Assembly: GCA_021307315.1 (NCBI GenBank)
Contig: JAJSPD010000007.1
Coordinates: 1,054,001-1,118,000 of the forward strand
Direction of reading: 5' to 3'
Origin: Bisporella sp. PMI_857
Taxonomy: Eukaryota > Ascomycota > Leotiomycetes > Helotiales > Helotiaceae
Length of the DNA stretch: 64,000 bases
Shown: positions 43,381-54,601 of the stretch, in pieces
How positions within the stretch are numbered: position 1 is the stretch's first letter
How the letters are laid out: each line of letters begins with the position of its first letter
Position numbers and translations under genes: made by a program
The notes under the pieces: model-generated
What the model saw: only the letters and a program-made list of their open reading frames with translations
Told to the model about the DNA's origin: nothing
Databases searched by the model: none

Positions 43381-45201
43381 TCATGCTCTTCCATCCGCGT
43401 CTAGTTGTATGGTGACTTCCCACCGTAGACTGCTCCCTTTGCCATATTCTCCACCAAGGCGCTTCCGTATCAGGAGAGAAATTCGTTCGCGCAGCTTGCC
43501 CAGTGTAACGTCCTCGGCCGCTCCGCCCCCAAAACCTCGAACTCGCAACTTCAGGTTCGCCATCGCGAGCCCATAATGCACCTGCCAGAACCGCGCTTCC
43601 TCTACCCCTGAAATCGCTGGCTCACTTACTATCTCCCGCATAACCTCCGTAACACCCTTACCATTGTAGCTCATAAGCAACATCAGTCCTTGGGCCGTTG
43701 CAGAACGTAGACCTAGGAAAAACATGGATCCAGCAATGGCAGCACAGAGCATGCGATCCAGCCAGGTATACATTGTTATGCTTAGCAAAGGAAGAGCCAG
43801 CATGAGAAAAGAGCAAAATAGAGTTAAAAAGTGGGAAGGGTTAGATAGGATAGAAGGCAGGAATGAGAGGTACTGAAAACGCATTGCGTTGCCAATCCGC
43901 GCATGATTTCCCATCCAATATGCAGATATGGCTGTCCCAACAATTGAGAGCAAAGCAGAGAGATCCACGGATCCAGGTGCTACACGCTCATGCGAATGTG
44001 GGTGATGAGGTTGGTGCGAGCCAAGGGATTCGAGAAAATGCTTGAGATTATGCGAGATGAGGTCGAAACCCATGAAAACAAGAAATATGGACATTGCGAA
44101 ACCTGCCAATACCTCAACACGCTGCAGCCCAAACGGATGCCGAATAGAGGAACGCTTCCAAACTTCGAAATTGTGGGATATGTCGACTGCCACGCAGAGA
44201 GAAGCGGAACCAGCATCAAAGAATATAAGGTGGGAAAGAGCTGTTAAAGCAGCTGAGCCGTCGCCGGAGTGGTGGACTATGCCAGCAATGCTGAAGTGAC
44301 AGATGCACCATATACTGCGCCAGATCTGCTCACTTGATAACGACTTCCATGTCTCTTTATAGGTAGGTATAGGGAGCGCGGCGGGAAGCGCAAGCGGTGG
44401 TCGCGGTGGAGGTTCGAGGAAGATTTGGTGCTGAGTAGACACACTACTGTGTTTGTAGCGATGACCTCTTCTCTGTCCAATATTCTGTTTATCTGTGTTA
44501 ACGGAGGGAAGTATATAGGGATAAGTATCTGTAGGGGGAGTAAGGTTTGCTAGAAATTGTCTGCGACTTTTCACTGCAAACTTGTCATCATTGTCCTTCT
44601 TCGAGGCATAGGATCTAGCAGTAGAATTGTTTCTGCGGAAAGCATTGCCTGATTGCTCTTTGAGAATCCGGGACAAGCAGTTATCCGTGGAATAATTGTC
44701 ATCATCTGAGTCCAGATAATCAACAGAGGGAGGTGTTTGTGGCACATCCCCGAAGATTGGAAACAAATTCATTGCTGCTAGACGGCCAGAAGGAGGAGTA
44801 GACGGCAGTACATTGATGGAAGGAATACATTGAAAGTCTGCTCGACATACTGATTTTGCGACCACGGGAGTATCTTTAATGGTCTGGGTCTGAAAGTTGA
44901 AAGGGTTGCGCCCACCGGCCGGAGGAGGTCCCGAGCTCCCATCAGTTCTAAGTTCACCGACGGTGCTGGCAGGTGAAGGGAGCGCAGATTCCATAGCACC
45001 AAAGCGACTGCTTCCGGCGAATTGATCAGACCAAGGTGATAGAGCGTTGGGATCGAGAGTCCCTGGGTCGTAATGAATAGTGGAGCGCACGGTTCGAGAA
45101 ACGCCATCCATTCCTAATCCTTCCTCCTCTTCACCTCCTGGTATGGGGGTTGGAGGCGTCGGGGTGCGAGGAGGGGCAGGGATTGGCAGACTGGACGCCA
45201 T
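43381..45201 (-). CDS. Zrg17-like cation diffusion facilitator
   Basis: Single exon, 606 residues. The N-terminal ~280 residues are Pro/Ser-rich and poorly conserved (PIPAPPRTPTPPTPIPGGEEEEG...). TM segments follow from ~295: IWCICHFSIAGIVHH, ALSHLIFFDAGSASLCVAVD, RVEVLAGFAMSIFLVFMGFDLI, SALLSIVGTAISAYWMG, FLTLFCSFLMLALPLL, MLCAAIAGSMFFLGL. The block FEVWKRSSIRHPFGLQRVEVLAGFA is diagnostic of the CDF family. A His-rich loop (HQPHHPHSHE) lies between TMs. Yeast Zrg17 pairs with Msc2 to load zinc into the ER; similarity in length and layout suggests that role, but CDF subfamily assignment by eye is approximate. Confidence 0.75.
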   Translation of the reverse strand: MASSLPIPAPPRTPTPPTPIPGGEEEEGLGMDGVSRTVRSTIHYDPGTLDPNALSPWSDQFAGSSRFGAMESALPSPASTVGELRTDGSSGPPPAGGRNPFNFQTQTIKDTPVVAKSVCRADFQCIPSINVLPSTPPSGRLAAMNLFPIFGDVPQTPPSVDYLDSDDDNYSTDNCLSRILKEQSGNAFRRNNSTARSYASKKDNDDKFAVKSRRQFLANLTPPTDTYPYILPSVNTDKQNIGQRRGHRYKHSSVSTQHQIFLEPPPRPPLALPAALPIPTYKETWKSLSSEQIWRSIWCICHFSIAGIVHHSGDGSAALTALSHLIFFDAGSASLCVAVDISHNFEVWKRSSIRHPFGLQRVEVLAGFAMSIFLVFMGFDLISHNLKHFLESLGSHQPHHPHSHERVAPGSVDLSALLSIVGTAISAYWMGNHARIGNAMRFQYLSFLPSILSNPSHFLTLFCSFLMLALPLLSITMYTWLDRMLCAAIAGSMFFLGLRSATAQGLMLLMSYNGKGVTEVMREIVSEPAISGVEEARFWQVHYGLAMANLKLRVRGFGGGAAEDVTLGKLRERISLLIRKRLGGEYGKGSSLRWEVTIQLDADGRA

Positions 45202-45807
45202 CGTTAGGCTTAGTTCAAATACGTCGCACGAGCATTGAAATGTCCTCTCTTAAAGCTAGACGCCGCAATTGACACGTTGTTTGGTCTTGTCTCCGCGAGC
45301 TGCAATGTAGCAGCAGAGTGGATGTAGCAGATTGATTACCGGGAGATGCCTATTTAGGGAAAGGTTACAACGGGAGCGGTTATTATCCAAAGTAATCTTA
45401 GACGCCCGAAGCGCAGAGACCCAGCAAAATCACCTTAATCAGATGGCAGTTGAGAAATTAAAACGAAGCGTGAGGCTTGATTAAAAAAAAAGGGCTCTAC
45501 CTTATCATAATTGCTAATCCAGACCACATTCCTTTGGAACACCTTTCATCTGCAGGCTTTGTTTAATTCTTGGAATAGACAGGCACCACATCCCCATTTC
45601 AACCTAGAACGCTATATATTCTATGCCAAGCTATTTTTCACGTGCTAAAAACGTGTCACAAACTCACCTCAGATGTATCTATAACTTAACCCCTGTCCCG
45701 AGAATCTTGCTGATAGATCCTTAGACGGGGTCCTACACAAGAAGCCCTCCTTCTACCGTCATTGGGGTTCATATTTCTTGGCTTGAATATGGTCTACGCC
45801 CCCTAAA
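45202..45807. other. divergent promoter region
   Basis: 606 bp between the zinc-transporter-like gene and the two-TM protein gene. Nothing further recognised. Confidence 0.4.
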
Positions 45808-46896
45808 ATGGAGCATCCTGTTCCTATTCGTCCTGATGATCCTCATCAAACCAACGACGCAGCCACAGATCAGAACCCAGCAAGATTCGAAGATCTGCGT
45901 CAAGGGCACAAGAGAAATCTTTCTGGATCTCTTCTCTCTAAACTGCCCTTTCTCAGACCAAGCAATGATGAGAATGCAACGCCTACGGAGAGAGGACCCT
46001 ACAGCCCAGAATTCACCCCTGGCGATGACAGGATATCGTCAAAGAAACCCGGAAGGGCCATGGCTGTGGTGCAACAGCAACAGAAGACCCGACGGAGGAA
46101 GGGCTCCCTGCGAAAAGCGGCACTATTAGGAAGAGGCGCCCAACGAGAAAAGAAAGAGGACAAGGCATCCTCCCTAGAAGCCGGGGCACATCTCGGATTC
46201 GGACGAGACGGAGCCCTTGATACAAAACCTGACAGCGAGCCAGCAGCGTTCGGGTTAGGCATCATAGAGCCCACGCCACGGCCTGCCATGGACGGGTATC
46301 CAGGGCGTGGCAATCCCCTCCTATCGCCGATAAAAACGCTACCCATGGGCTTGGACGATCATATCGTCACGTCACCTACCCAGGCCACAAGCCCAACTCT
46401 CACATACACATCCACTACCGATGAGGATGACGTCCTCAGCATACCAACCCATATCCCTGTGCTCAGAGGAGGGCCTCAGACATCATCGGGATCCGATACA
46501 TACTTCCCCATGTCCGCGGGCTCGCTCGCCCGACGACGCTCCGCCAAAACCGCCAAATCGCCGCTGTCCCTGGGAGGCTTGGCCGCCAGCCCGCTGCCCG
46601 TCCCGGACGCCGAGTGGGATTACTCGGAGACGGAATGGTGGGGCTGGGTGATCCTCGTCATCACGTGGATCGTCTTCGTGACGGGCATGGGCTCTTGCCT
46701 GGGGGTGTGGAGCTGGGCGTGGGACGTCGGGGAAACCCCTTACGCGCCGCCGGAGCTCGAAGACGACGCCACGTTACCGATCGTCGGATACTATCCGGCG
46801 CTGATCATCTTGACCGCCATCATGGCGTGGATATGGGTCGTCGCTGCTTGGGTGGGCATGAAATACTTCCGGCATGCGAAGATCAGTGGCGATTGA
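45808..46896 (+). CDS. conserved fungal protein with two C-terminal TM segments
   Basis: Single exon, 362 residues. The first ~265 residues are low-complexity and basic (QQQQKTRRRKGSLRKAALLGRG) with Ser/Pro/Thr clusters that look phosphorylatable. The end is strikingly different: DAEWDYSETEWWGWVILVITWIVFVTGMGSCLGVWSWAWDVGETPYAPPELEDDATLPIVGYYPALIILTAIMAWIWVVAAWVGMKYFRHAKISGD is described here only by landmarks: TM1 at ~281-303, a PPELEDD loop, TM2 at ~330-350 and a KYFRHAKISGD cytosolic end. I believe this terminal block is widely conserved in ascomycetes, but I know no function. The 3' third is distinctly more GC-rich than its surroundings. Confidence 0.8.
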   Translation: MEHPVPIRPDDPHQTNDAATDQNPARFEDLRQGHKRNLSGSLLSKLPFLRPSNDENATPTERGPYSPEFTPGDDRISSKKPGRAMAVVQQQQKTRRRKGSLRKAALLGRGAQREKKEDKASSLEAGAHLGFGRDGALDTKPDSEPAAFGLGIIEPTPRPAMDGYPGRGNPLLSPIKTLPMGLDDHIVTSPTQATSPTLTYTSTTDEDDVLSIPTHIPVLRGGPQTSSGSDTYFPMSAGSLARRRSAKTAKSPLSLGGLAASPLPVPDAEWDYSETEWWGWVILVITWIVFVTGMGSCLGVWSWAWDVGETPYAPPELEDDATLPIVGYYPALIILTAIMAWIWVVAAWVGMKYFRHAKISGD

Positions 46897-47729
46897 ATGC
46901 GTATATTGTGCCATGCCTAGCCACACACTTGGAGTTGAGCAAGATTATACCCTACCAGTTCGGTGCCTCTAACCCGAGGAATAAACCGCCGCCATATTTC
47001 ATCTAGCTGTATACAAAGTATGACCAACAATCTTCAGAACTCCCCTCACAGAGATGAAGGGTTGTGCAGATCTTGTGGAACTGGAATCGCGGTGTAATAC
47101 ATAACATTTGGAGAGTAGAAAGACCCAAGCAGAGCCCATCCACCGCAATATTAGAATTAAGCCTAGCAGTGAATCGAAACTATCCCAACTCCAACCTGTT
47201 TACCAAGTAGATATCCCTTGCACCAAGTGAGTACCACCAATAGAAGAGATGATGTCCAGGTCAACTTCTGCACGTATCAATTCGAATCGCAGAAGTGTCT
47301 ATAGGTGCCGTACAATAGCTTATGTACATTTTTATCTCAAGGTCCACCAATACCTCTCATATCCCTTCCCCTTTACAAACCCCACTTTTCCCATAAAATG
47401 CAGACAATCCAAGTTACTCCCGTTCTTACTCTCGACATGCACAATCTTAACATCTCGCACCCGTCATGCCCGCACCGATATGCAACCTTCCTAAACAATT
47501 AAATCGGACTCGGCATCTAAGCACAGATTAAACAAGTTCAGAACTCCCATGTAATGGAGGAGGAAGTAAATTATGTAATTATGTAAAGAAAGAGTTCGCG
47601 TGATAGGCCGTTACATTAAACAGGACGCTGCTAGATAGCTCAACAGCCATCGCAAGAACAAACATTAAGAGATGATATATTCCACCGAAAGAACTAACCC
47701 CGTATATACGATTCGGTTGTGGGATAGAG
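46897..47729. other. intergenic, nothing recognised
   Basis: 833 bp of convergent 3' flank. Short open frames here have no motif. Confidence 0.4.
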
Positions 47730-48704
47730 CTATTGGATGTTGAGATCAAACGTTGGAGAGCTTGGAGTGACCTCAAGAATTGCTGGACCAGCAACGGTGT
47801 TATCATCGGTAACGGCGCCGCTGTCGTCTGAGGTCAAGAAAACATAGCTCTGACCCTCTATATCTGCTGGAACGATGGCCGAGAGCAAGTCGCCGGAGGC
47901 GGTAACCGGGACGGAGACAGATGTGAGACCACTGACGAAGGTGGCATAGACTGTACCAGAAGGCGGATTGGCGGGCCTCAGATCGACCTGTGCGGCCTGA
48001 GCAGTTGGCAGTCCCGAGACGAGCGTGAGGCCGGGGAGGACCTTCAACGGGAGGGGTTCATTCGTAGATGGGCAAGAGACGATGAATTGAGAGGCGATAG
48101 AGAAAACCGGATTCAAGCCAAGAGGCGTACCGTTCGGGTTGGCGAAGGGGATCTTTCCTGTGGCGTCACGAGCTTTGGATTGATGGAGGGCCTCGGTGAC
48201 AAGGATAGAACCAGCAGCAGTGAGGTATGCCTTCTCTGTGATGGATGGGGCGGCACCAAGGTATGCGGAAACTCCAACGCCTTCGATGATTGATGCGAGC
48301 TTGATGAACTCGCCGGGCGAGGTCATGGGGAAATTGTATGTGCAAGGGGCAACGGGCTCAGCGCCGGCAGCTTTCAGACCTGCGGTGAGGTAGACGACGT
48401 GGCTCTCTTCGTCGTGCGTAACGTATTTGAGCTGCTCGTAAAGCTCTGCGGAGAAACCTTGTGCGGTGAAAGCCTCTAGGGTCCAGGTACTAAGAGCCTT
48501 CTTATAGAACGCGTTCTCGAGATGTTCCAGCTGATACCTTGTTAGTGGTGATTGGGAGTAGATTGCTGTTGTACCCACAGTCAATGCATATTGGAGAATG
48601 ACGGGATCGATGTTTGCTGCTTGCTTCTTGGATAACATGGCAGGGAGAGCGGAAGCTCCAAGGGCACTGATCATAACCAGGGCGGCAGTGGTAGAGAAGC
48701 GCAT
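47730..48704 (-). CDS. Rds1-like secreted ferritin-like protein
   Basis: Single exon, 324 residues from the Met at 48704, chosen because it begins a good signal peptide (MRFSTTAALVMISALGASA); an in-frame upstream Met at 48893 would bury it. The helical core has the ferritin-like pattern of Rds1: QYALTVGTTAIYSQ, RYQLEHLENAFYKKAL, VTHDEESHVVYLTAGL (EExH), IIEGVGVSAYLGAA, LVTEALHQSKAR. The Glu/His residues are arranged as in a di-iron site. The C-terminal ~120 residues are an Ig-like or beta-rich tail. Fission yeast Rds1 is induced by adenine, glucose and stress signals; biochemical function is unknown. Confidence 0.88.
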   Translation of the reverse strand: MRFSTTAALVMISALGASALPAMLSKKQAANIDPVILQYALTVGTTAIYSQSPLTRYQLEHLENAFYKKALSTWTLEAFTAQGFSAELYEQLKYVTHDEESHVVYLTAGLKAAGAEPVAPCTYNFPMTSPGEFIKLASIIEGVGVSAYLGAAPSITEKAYLTAAGSILVTEALHQSKARDATGKIPFANPNGTPLGLNPVFSIASQFIVSCPSTNEPLPLKVLPGLTLVSGLPTAQAAQVDLRPANPPSGTVYATFVSGLTSVSVPVTASGDLLSAIVPADIEGQSYVFLTSDDSGAVTDDNTVAGPAILEVTPSSPTFDLNIQ

Positions 48705-50329
48705 GGTGACGGCTGAGCGGTATTTTTGAACTTTGCAACTGGTGAAAAGGTAGGAAGGGGTAGCTTGAGTGCAGGGTATGTGTACTGATGAAATGATAAA
48801 TACTGGTTCGTAGGAAGAAGATTGATTTATATTAAATGTGATGGCATCATGATACTGAACCTTGAGGAAGGCACACATCCGACGACAACGCACTTGTCAA
48901 ATTTGGAGAGCCTCCTGCTTGTTGCTGCGCATTTCGGCTTCCAAAGATGCCGTACCTTACCTACTAGTATTTCAAATCAACAAGATGGTTGTACATCATC
49001 ATTGTTCAGCTTGCATCTCGGCGGAGGCTCTCAAGCACGGGTTATGACGGAATATCAATCCAATAGTGGCAGAAAGTCATGAAAGCCATCACCAAGACTC
49101 TGGCTACAATAGGGCATGCTGCTGTCTTTCTCGGTTCATCTTCAATCCGTCAACTAGTGCGTAGCCGTAGTCAATTAGCTGGGAGAAGCCAAAGGACGGC
49201 CAGGCGCAAGCCGCCTACTCTAGGCCTAGTGCTGAGCCATCGCCTCTCTAGTCTGCCTCTTTTAGAATTGATCGCAGGTCAGTGAACGCGGGGTTATCTA
49301 TTTCATCAGATTCGTTTCCCCCAGAATAGAGCGATTTTGGCGTTTGACAGGGTGGCTGTGAAAAATCACTGCTGCTGGTGTTGGTGTCCCAAGCTCCACG
49401 GCTTAGACCACTCATTGCCTCGTAGACAACTGCCAGCATAGTGCCATACGGGTAAAAGGAAAGGAGTCCTTTCATAGGTCCCCATTTTTGGAAGATAACC
49501 CACAAACTGGGATAAAGGAAGCTAAATGGCGCTATTTAATAAGCTTATTTCATTCCCGCTCTTCGACCGCAGATCATTATTCTTTCTTTCTCCACCTTGG
49601 CATCCACGTGAGCTTCTCCTAAAAGAGGCTATCTACAATCCATCAAACGTCTTTCATCATTCTTTCAATGGTGAAAGTGAGAACAAATAAACATGGTTAG
49701 ATCTGTCATCGGTCTAGCTGAAGGAAAAGATGCCACTGCTGAAAGGAAGTGGCGTCCAAACAACCGTCCGTCAATGACTTGGCGATTCGTTCGATCTGGC
49801 TCCGGATGCTTCACGACCCGAAAAGCTTGCGCCGAACGCCATCATTCAACGTACCATCATTTCAGATTGAACGAACCACCTGAAAGATTATATACGGGTC
49901 AGCGATAGAAGGAACTTCTATTGGATAACATGGCATAGTTTGTCGAAAGAGGGAAAACAGAAGATTTTGGCTTAGAGGCAGGATCACATGACATTAATCA
50001 GGCTGATCATTATTACAGCAGTTTGCCCATGATTTGCAATCCGACCTAAGCCCAGTCAAGTATAACATTAGACATGAGAGATAGGGGTAATATTGACAGC
50101 AGAAAGTATTGACAAGGTCATATTGTTATAAATTTCTTTGAGTTGGTGTTATCTTTTACTCCGTATATAGGAGGAATAAGTTCTATCTTGGATCTCGATA
50201 CATCGGTCAAGCAACATCTCGTATCGCAGACAAATCACGAGAAGTACAAATATTCTGTGGGTGGGGGTTTTCCGATACAGCGCAAAATAAGGTTAATACC
50301 GCTCCTCGTGATTATCGAACGGCCAATTC
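48705..50329. other. intergenic, nothing firm
   Basis: 1.6 kb with no intact gene. A minus-strand frame at 49248-49505 (...FYPYGTMLAVVYEAMSGLSRGAWDTN...) could be a remnant, but I cannot assign it. Confidence 0.35.
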
Positions 50330-51190
50330 TCAAGAACCCCTTTCCTTACAGCATCGTGCTCTAAGTTCTGAAGCCTCCGCCTTCACCTGCTCATTCTCCG
50401 CGAAAACATCATCACATGCGTTTGCTGATACCTACCTACCAACGCTAGTGCCTATTCTATCGCGCAACTTGTCTACGCGTGAATCTATTGGATTCTGTAG
50501 GGCCTCCATTTGCAAGCATTCCTCAGCCTCATCATCGGAGAAGCTGATCGGGCATGGAGGCGTGTTACCATCCTTGTCAGCGGTGAGCGCTGTTCGATCC
50601 CTGACCTCGTGAATGAGTTGTTCCCTCAGACTAACACTATCGCCCTCCCAAAGAACGTTTTCAAGTTTCTCGAGGTTCTGCCTTGGTGCGCCGAATCTTC
50701 TAATAAACCATCAAAGTGAGGTTTTTTTGTACTTGGCGGAGGGCCAAGCAGAAATGAAAGTAACGTCGCCGGTACTGTTGTAAAGCAACTGCTTGTTCTG
50801 CCTCATTCACATCATCAAACGATTCTGGCAATAATGGTGTGTTAAGGTGAAGCGAGTCTTCGCCTTTGAAGTTTTCGAAAGATTCGACCACACTTACTTG
50901 AAGTATTAAGGGTAAGACTGAGCCGTGTTGCCAGTCTCTCCAACTTGTAGTTGTAGAGTCTTCTGAAACAAATATGTTATCCGGCTTAACGTCTGGTGGC
51001 GCAAAGTTGGCCGCAGCAAATAATCTTTCCGGGGTACTGGATATGACGCAAACTTCTTTATCCTAGTCACATAATCAGCTGGCAACACATTTTGAAATTC
51101 ATAAAGCATCTCCGCGTCAATAAGATTAGTTGCGGTCTCAGAGCCATGCACTCAGCTACAGGCACGCATTTGACAGACACCCTTAGAGAA
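50330..51190 (-). pseudogene. aminoglycoside-phosphotransferase-like (APH) relic
   Basis: Reading right to left in shifting frames gives the C-terminal half of a fungal APH/choline-kinase-like protein: LRPTLRH, then after a one-base loss PDVKPDNIFVSED and WQHGSVLPLILQ (active-site and DxD region, partly altered), FENFKGEDSLHLNTPLLPESFDDVNEAEQ, YRRRYFHF, then after TAG at 50700-50702 and a frame change WEGDSVSLREQLI, CPISFSDDEAEECLQMEA, and YDDVFAENEQVKAEA-like text ending at TGA 50330. Fungal APH proteins contain these phrases in this order. At least two frame changes and two stops make it non-functional. The 5' half is missing or beyond recognition; the right limit is approximate. Confidence 0.75.
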
Positions 51191-51423
51191 GTAAATCTCT
51201 TTTGTTAGGAGATGTATGAGTATATTGACTGTAACACATAGCCTCTCAATATAGGGTACTGGGGGCAAATATATACATGATAGCTTACATCAAGGGGGCT
51301 AGGAAGGATCATGGCCGCACATAGTGGCATATAATGACCTCTCTTTCCAACATCTTTCCTAGTAATATTACTGCACCCTTGTTTAAGAATATAGCAGAGC
51401 GATGTGGTGACGGAAGTCAGAAG

Positions 51424-52931
51424 TCACGCCATTAATATCGGGCTCCACTCACGGAGAAACCTTTTAACGCATCTACCCTGTCCGGCAACCGTGCTGCGCA
51501 ATAGAGTTCGTTCCCATAGGTGTCGGCTTTTTGGATTTGTCCTCTCTTCTAGCAGCAGCTGTACAATTTCCTCGGTACCATGGTCCACATGGTTCACAGC
51601 AGATAGAATGGTTGTAGTTGGCTCAGTTAGGCTTAATGGCATCTCGTCGATGTTGGAGCCATATTCATACAGCATCTCCACCACAGGTTTCCCTCTAAGT
51701 TTTGGAAGTGATAACTTATTTTCGGGATTTGATTCGCTGTAGAATTCTGCGTCGTAGTCAAGCATTAATTTTGCTGCAGCCGACGTATTTGAACATATAC
51801 ACCAATAATATTTGAAAAATTCGGTTCTGGTAGAAGTGGTTTGGAGCGAATCCTCTCCGACCTTTACCCAATATTTACACTCCAATTCCAAGTATTCATC
51901 TTTATACCAAATTGCCTCTTCTAATCGGGCTCGCGATCCACTTCCAGGATGGATATCAGCTCCGGACTGGTGCAAGAGACTGATTGCATCAATGGAGCCC
52001 CTGACGACTGCTTCCTCGAACGCGGTCTGGTTCTCTGATGACTTAGCATCAACATTCGCGCCAGACTCGATAAGGAACTTTGCAGTAGTAATGTTCCCGT
52101 TTCTCAGAGCCTGATGGAGCCACGGATCAGTCGTATTCATATTGACGTCCACGCCGGCTTTAACAATCATCTTCAAAAGACTGATTGCATCAATGGAGCC
52201 TTTAGCGACTGCTTCCTTGAACGCGATCCGGTTCTCTGATGACTTAGTATCAACATTTGCACCAGACTCGATAAGGAACTTTGCAGTAGTAATGTGTCCG
52301 TTTCTCAGAGCCTGATGAAGCCACGGATCAGTCGTATTCATATTGACGTCCATGCCAGCTTCGACAATCACCTTCAAAATATCCACATGCCCTTTTGCGG
52401 CGGCGAGGTCACCAACTGTTGTTCTCGTGGAGTTTCTTGCAAGCAAACTCGCATTCACCGAGAGAAGTCCTTTCACCCTGTTCTCATCTCCTTGACTAAC
52501 AGCTTCCAAGAGGTCCAGATATCTATCTTCTGCGTGCGAGACTATTCCATTCAGAGCCTCCTGGTAGTATCGTCGTATGGCCTTCTGGGAAATTGGATCT
52601 TCAATACCTCCATGGGAGCTTTGCATGTGTCTCCAAAGATAGTTTTGGCGAGATGCACCCTTGAACCTGCACCTAGGAAATTTACACATGAATTTTGAAC
52701 GGTTTAGCCCATGAGTTGTCCTGTGGCGGTCACGATCTGTCTTGAGGCCAAACGATTTTTCGCAGATGGTACACTTATGAGGGCGGTCGTGGCTCTTTCG
52801 ATGCCGACTGATTGAACTCCTCTCAGCTAAGTTTCCCTGTTGGACGGACTCTCTTACTTGTAATCCATTTGTTTTCCAAAAGTCTTAGAGCAATTCTCAT
52901 TCTCACAGCTGAAAATCACGGGGGACTCCAT
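51424..52931 (-). CDS. C2H2 zinc-finger / ankyrin-repeat protein
   Basis: Two exons (52931-52858, 52807-51424; 50-nt intron) encode 485 residues. The short first exon supplies the Cys half of finger 1 (CENENCSKTFGKQMDY), and the join gives NRHRKSHDRPHKCTICEKSFGLKTDRDRHRTTH, so there are two classical fingers and a third divergent one (CKFPRCRFKG...RHMQSSH). Ankyrin-like repeats follow. Two consecutive ~73-residue units (about residues 160-300), each with VNMNTTDPWLHQALRNG, ITTAKFLIESGANVD and KSSEN, are nearly identical. It may be a nuclear regulator or an immune-type receptor-like protein; this zinc-finger-plus-ankyrin layout occurs in fungal NLR-like families. Targets unknown. Confidence 0.85.
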
Positions 52932-53279
52932 ATCGCGTTTAGGTTAGGTCTTGTTTGTCCCATGGGGGACTAAAGGCCACAGCTTGCCATAGATAAAATT
53001 GAGGAAATATAAGCATATTTCATCTCTGAGTTCAAGTGGCGGAGCCTCGTAGGGCGGTGGCGGTGGAAGTGCTAACCTGGAGAGGGCGACGCCCTACGAG
53101 TACGGCTGGCTGAGGAGCCATCACCGCAAAACTTTTGCTCCTCGAGAAACCGCCTTTCCCTTCACCACCACGAAACAACCACAACACGCAATCTGTTCAT
53201 ATCACGGTCAAATTTCTCAACTATCCTACCAGCCGGTATCGTAGTGATTCCCATTTCGCGCTTAAGGCAGCAAGTCATC
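52932..53279. promoter_or_regulatory. shared divergent promoter of two zinc-finger genes
   Basis: 348 bp separate the start codons of two divergent genes, both encoding C2H2 fingers. Within it lie inverted GGCGGAGCCTCGTAGGG / CCCTACGAGTACGGCT-like words at about 53039-53057 and 53091-53108, a possible stem or operator. Confidence 0.4.
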
Positions 53280-54601
53280 ATGTCGCATCTACTGCAACCC
53301 GTGGTGGATGATCATCAGGACGACTCGTGGGATCAGAATGCATCAGTGAGTCGGAATCTTGCAAAGGATGGCCTGGAAGGAGGATTTCGGGCACACACAT
53401 GTTCTGGCCGAGAGGCGTAAGTCCAATTTTTTTTTTCGTCAGCTGACGGTATGGCTAAAAAAGGTCGCCACCAAATTTGAGTGCGTTTGATTGCGTTCGC
53501 ATTCATATGACACCAAATATTACCACTTTCGAGCTCTCTCGGTGCAATCAGCCCAACCAGCCCAACTCACTATCGCATTTAGAGTGCGCATCGACACCAA
53601 ATGCCATGACAGAAACCCTCATCAAGCCAAATAGCTATCACCCCAATGCAAGTATCAACTACAGTGTCCTGGAAGCCTTTACAGGGCCACATAGCTGTCA
53701 ACCCAACCCAACTTCCGAGTGTGTTGGGTGCATGTCGACACCAAACTCCAAGACCTGTGGACCCGTCTCGTTCAAAAAGCTTGGCTGTCACTCGCATGTG
53801 TCGACGTCGACCCCAAGCTGCCGTTGTCAAATAAATAGGGCCGACATAGTCGCCGAACTCAACGCTTTACAAGAACGATGTTCTAGTTTAAAATTTGCTG
53901 TTGCACAATCCTCGCTGACGACGCCTCACCTCCAAGACGGCTTTGCTCTCCCATCCCCAAGGGCGATCGACAATGGCGCTGCCATGCCTATGAACCGAAG
54001 TGACTGTGGCTTGAGCTCAGGCGCAAGTCCCATTCTCACCGGTCCCGAAATTTGGGGAGTGAGCTTTGCTGGCGACCTGCGTACCAACTTTATGGACCAA
54101 ACATCACAGAACGCATTCGGTCATGCTCTACCCGTCTTGGGATCTGAAGCTCCGGTGCTGAATCAAGAAGCTCCAGCCGAAGATCATCCTCAACTTGACG
54201 CCTTTCTTGACGGCAACATTGACACCGAATTCCCAGATATCTTTGACTTCAATGCTGCCTCGCTACCACTACCCCTTGATGTTCATGGAATAACTAATTC
54301 CATCGCAGAAAGTGCAACGAAGGATGTGTCGAACATACTCCCCACACTTCCCACCATCTCACAACCAAAATTTGACCTCACTGTCGTCGCACCAGTAGCG
54401 AGTGGGACTGACACTCGCCATCGTTGCCAACATTGCGGGAGAACCTTTAGTCGCTCAAGCGATCGAGACCGTCATGCGCTCAAACACGACCCCAACGCTC
54501 CTCGATATGCCTGCTTCTTCCCGGGTTGCGACAAAGTTGGAAAACGTGGGTTCCTGAGGCGGGATAATTTGACACAGCATCAAGCTCATATGAGACATTG
54601 A
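53280..54601 (+). CDS. C2H2 zinc-finger transcription factor-like protein
   Basis: Two exons (53280-53416, 53464-54601; 47-nt intron, GTAAGT donor, GGCTAAAAAAG acceptor region) give 424 residues. The N-terminal 45 codons were recovered by the join; the acceptor ends AAAG, so this exon is less certain than the rest. A Cys/Pro/Asn/Ser-rich region (~50-170) repeats CxSTPNxK-like phrases. Near the C-terminus are two C2H2 fingers: CQHCGRTFSRSSDRDRHALKH and CFFPGCDKVGKRGFLRRDNLTQHQAHMRH. An acidic stretch (FLDGNIDTEFPDIFDFNA) may be an activation region. Targets unknown. Confidence 0.82.

Noticed and set aside
45999..46346. 115-codon minus-strand frame
   Set aside because: Antisense to the conserved two-TM protein gene; Pro/Ser/Arg content mirrors the other strand.
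49248..49505. 85-codon minus-strand frame (FYPYGTMLAVVYEAMSG...)
   Set aside because: Slightly protein-like but no neighbouring exons or motif; not reported as a gene.
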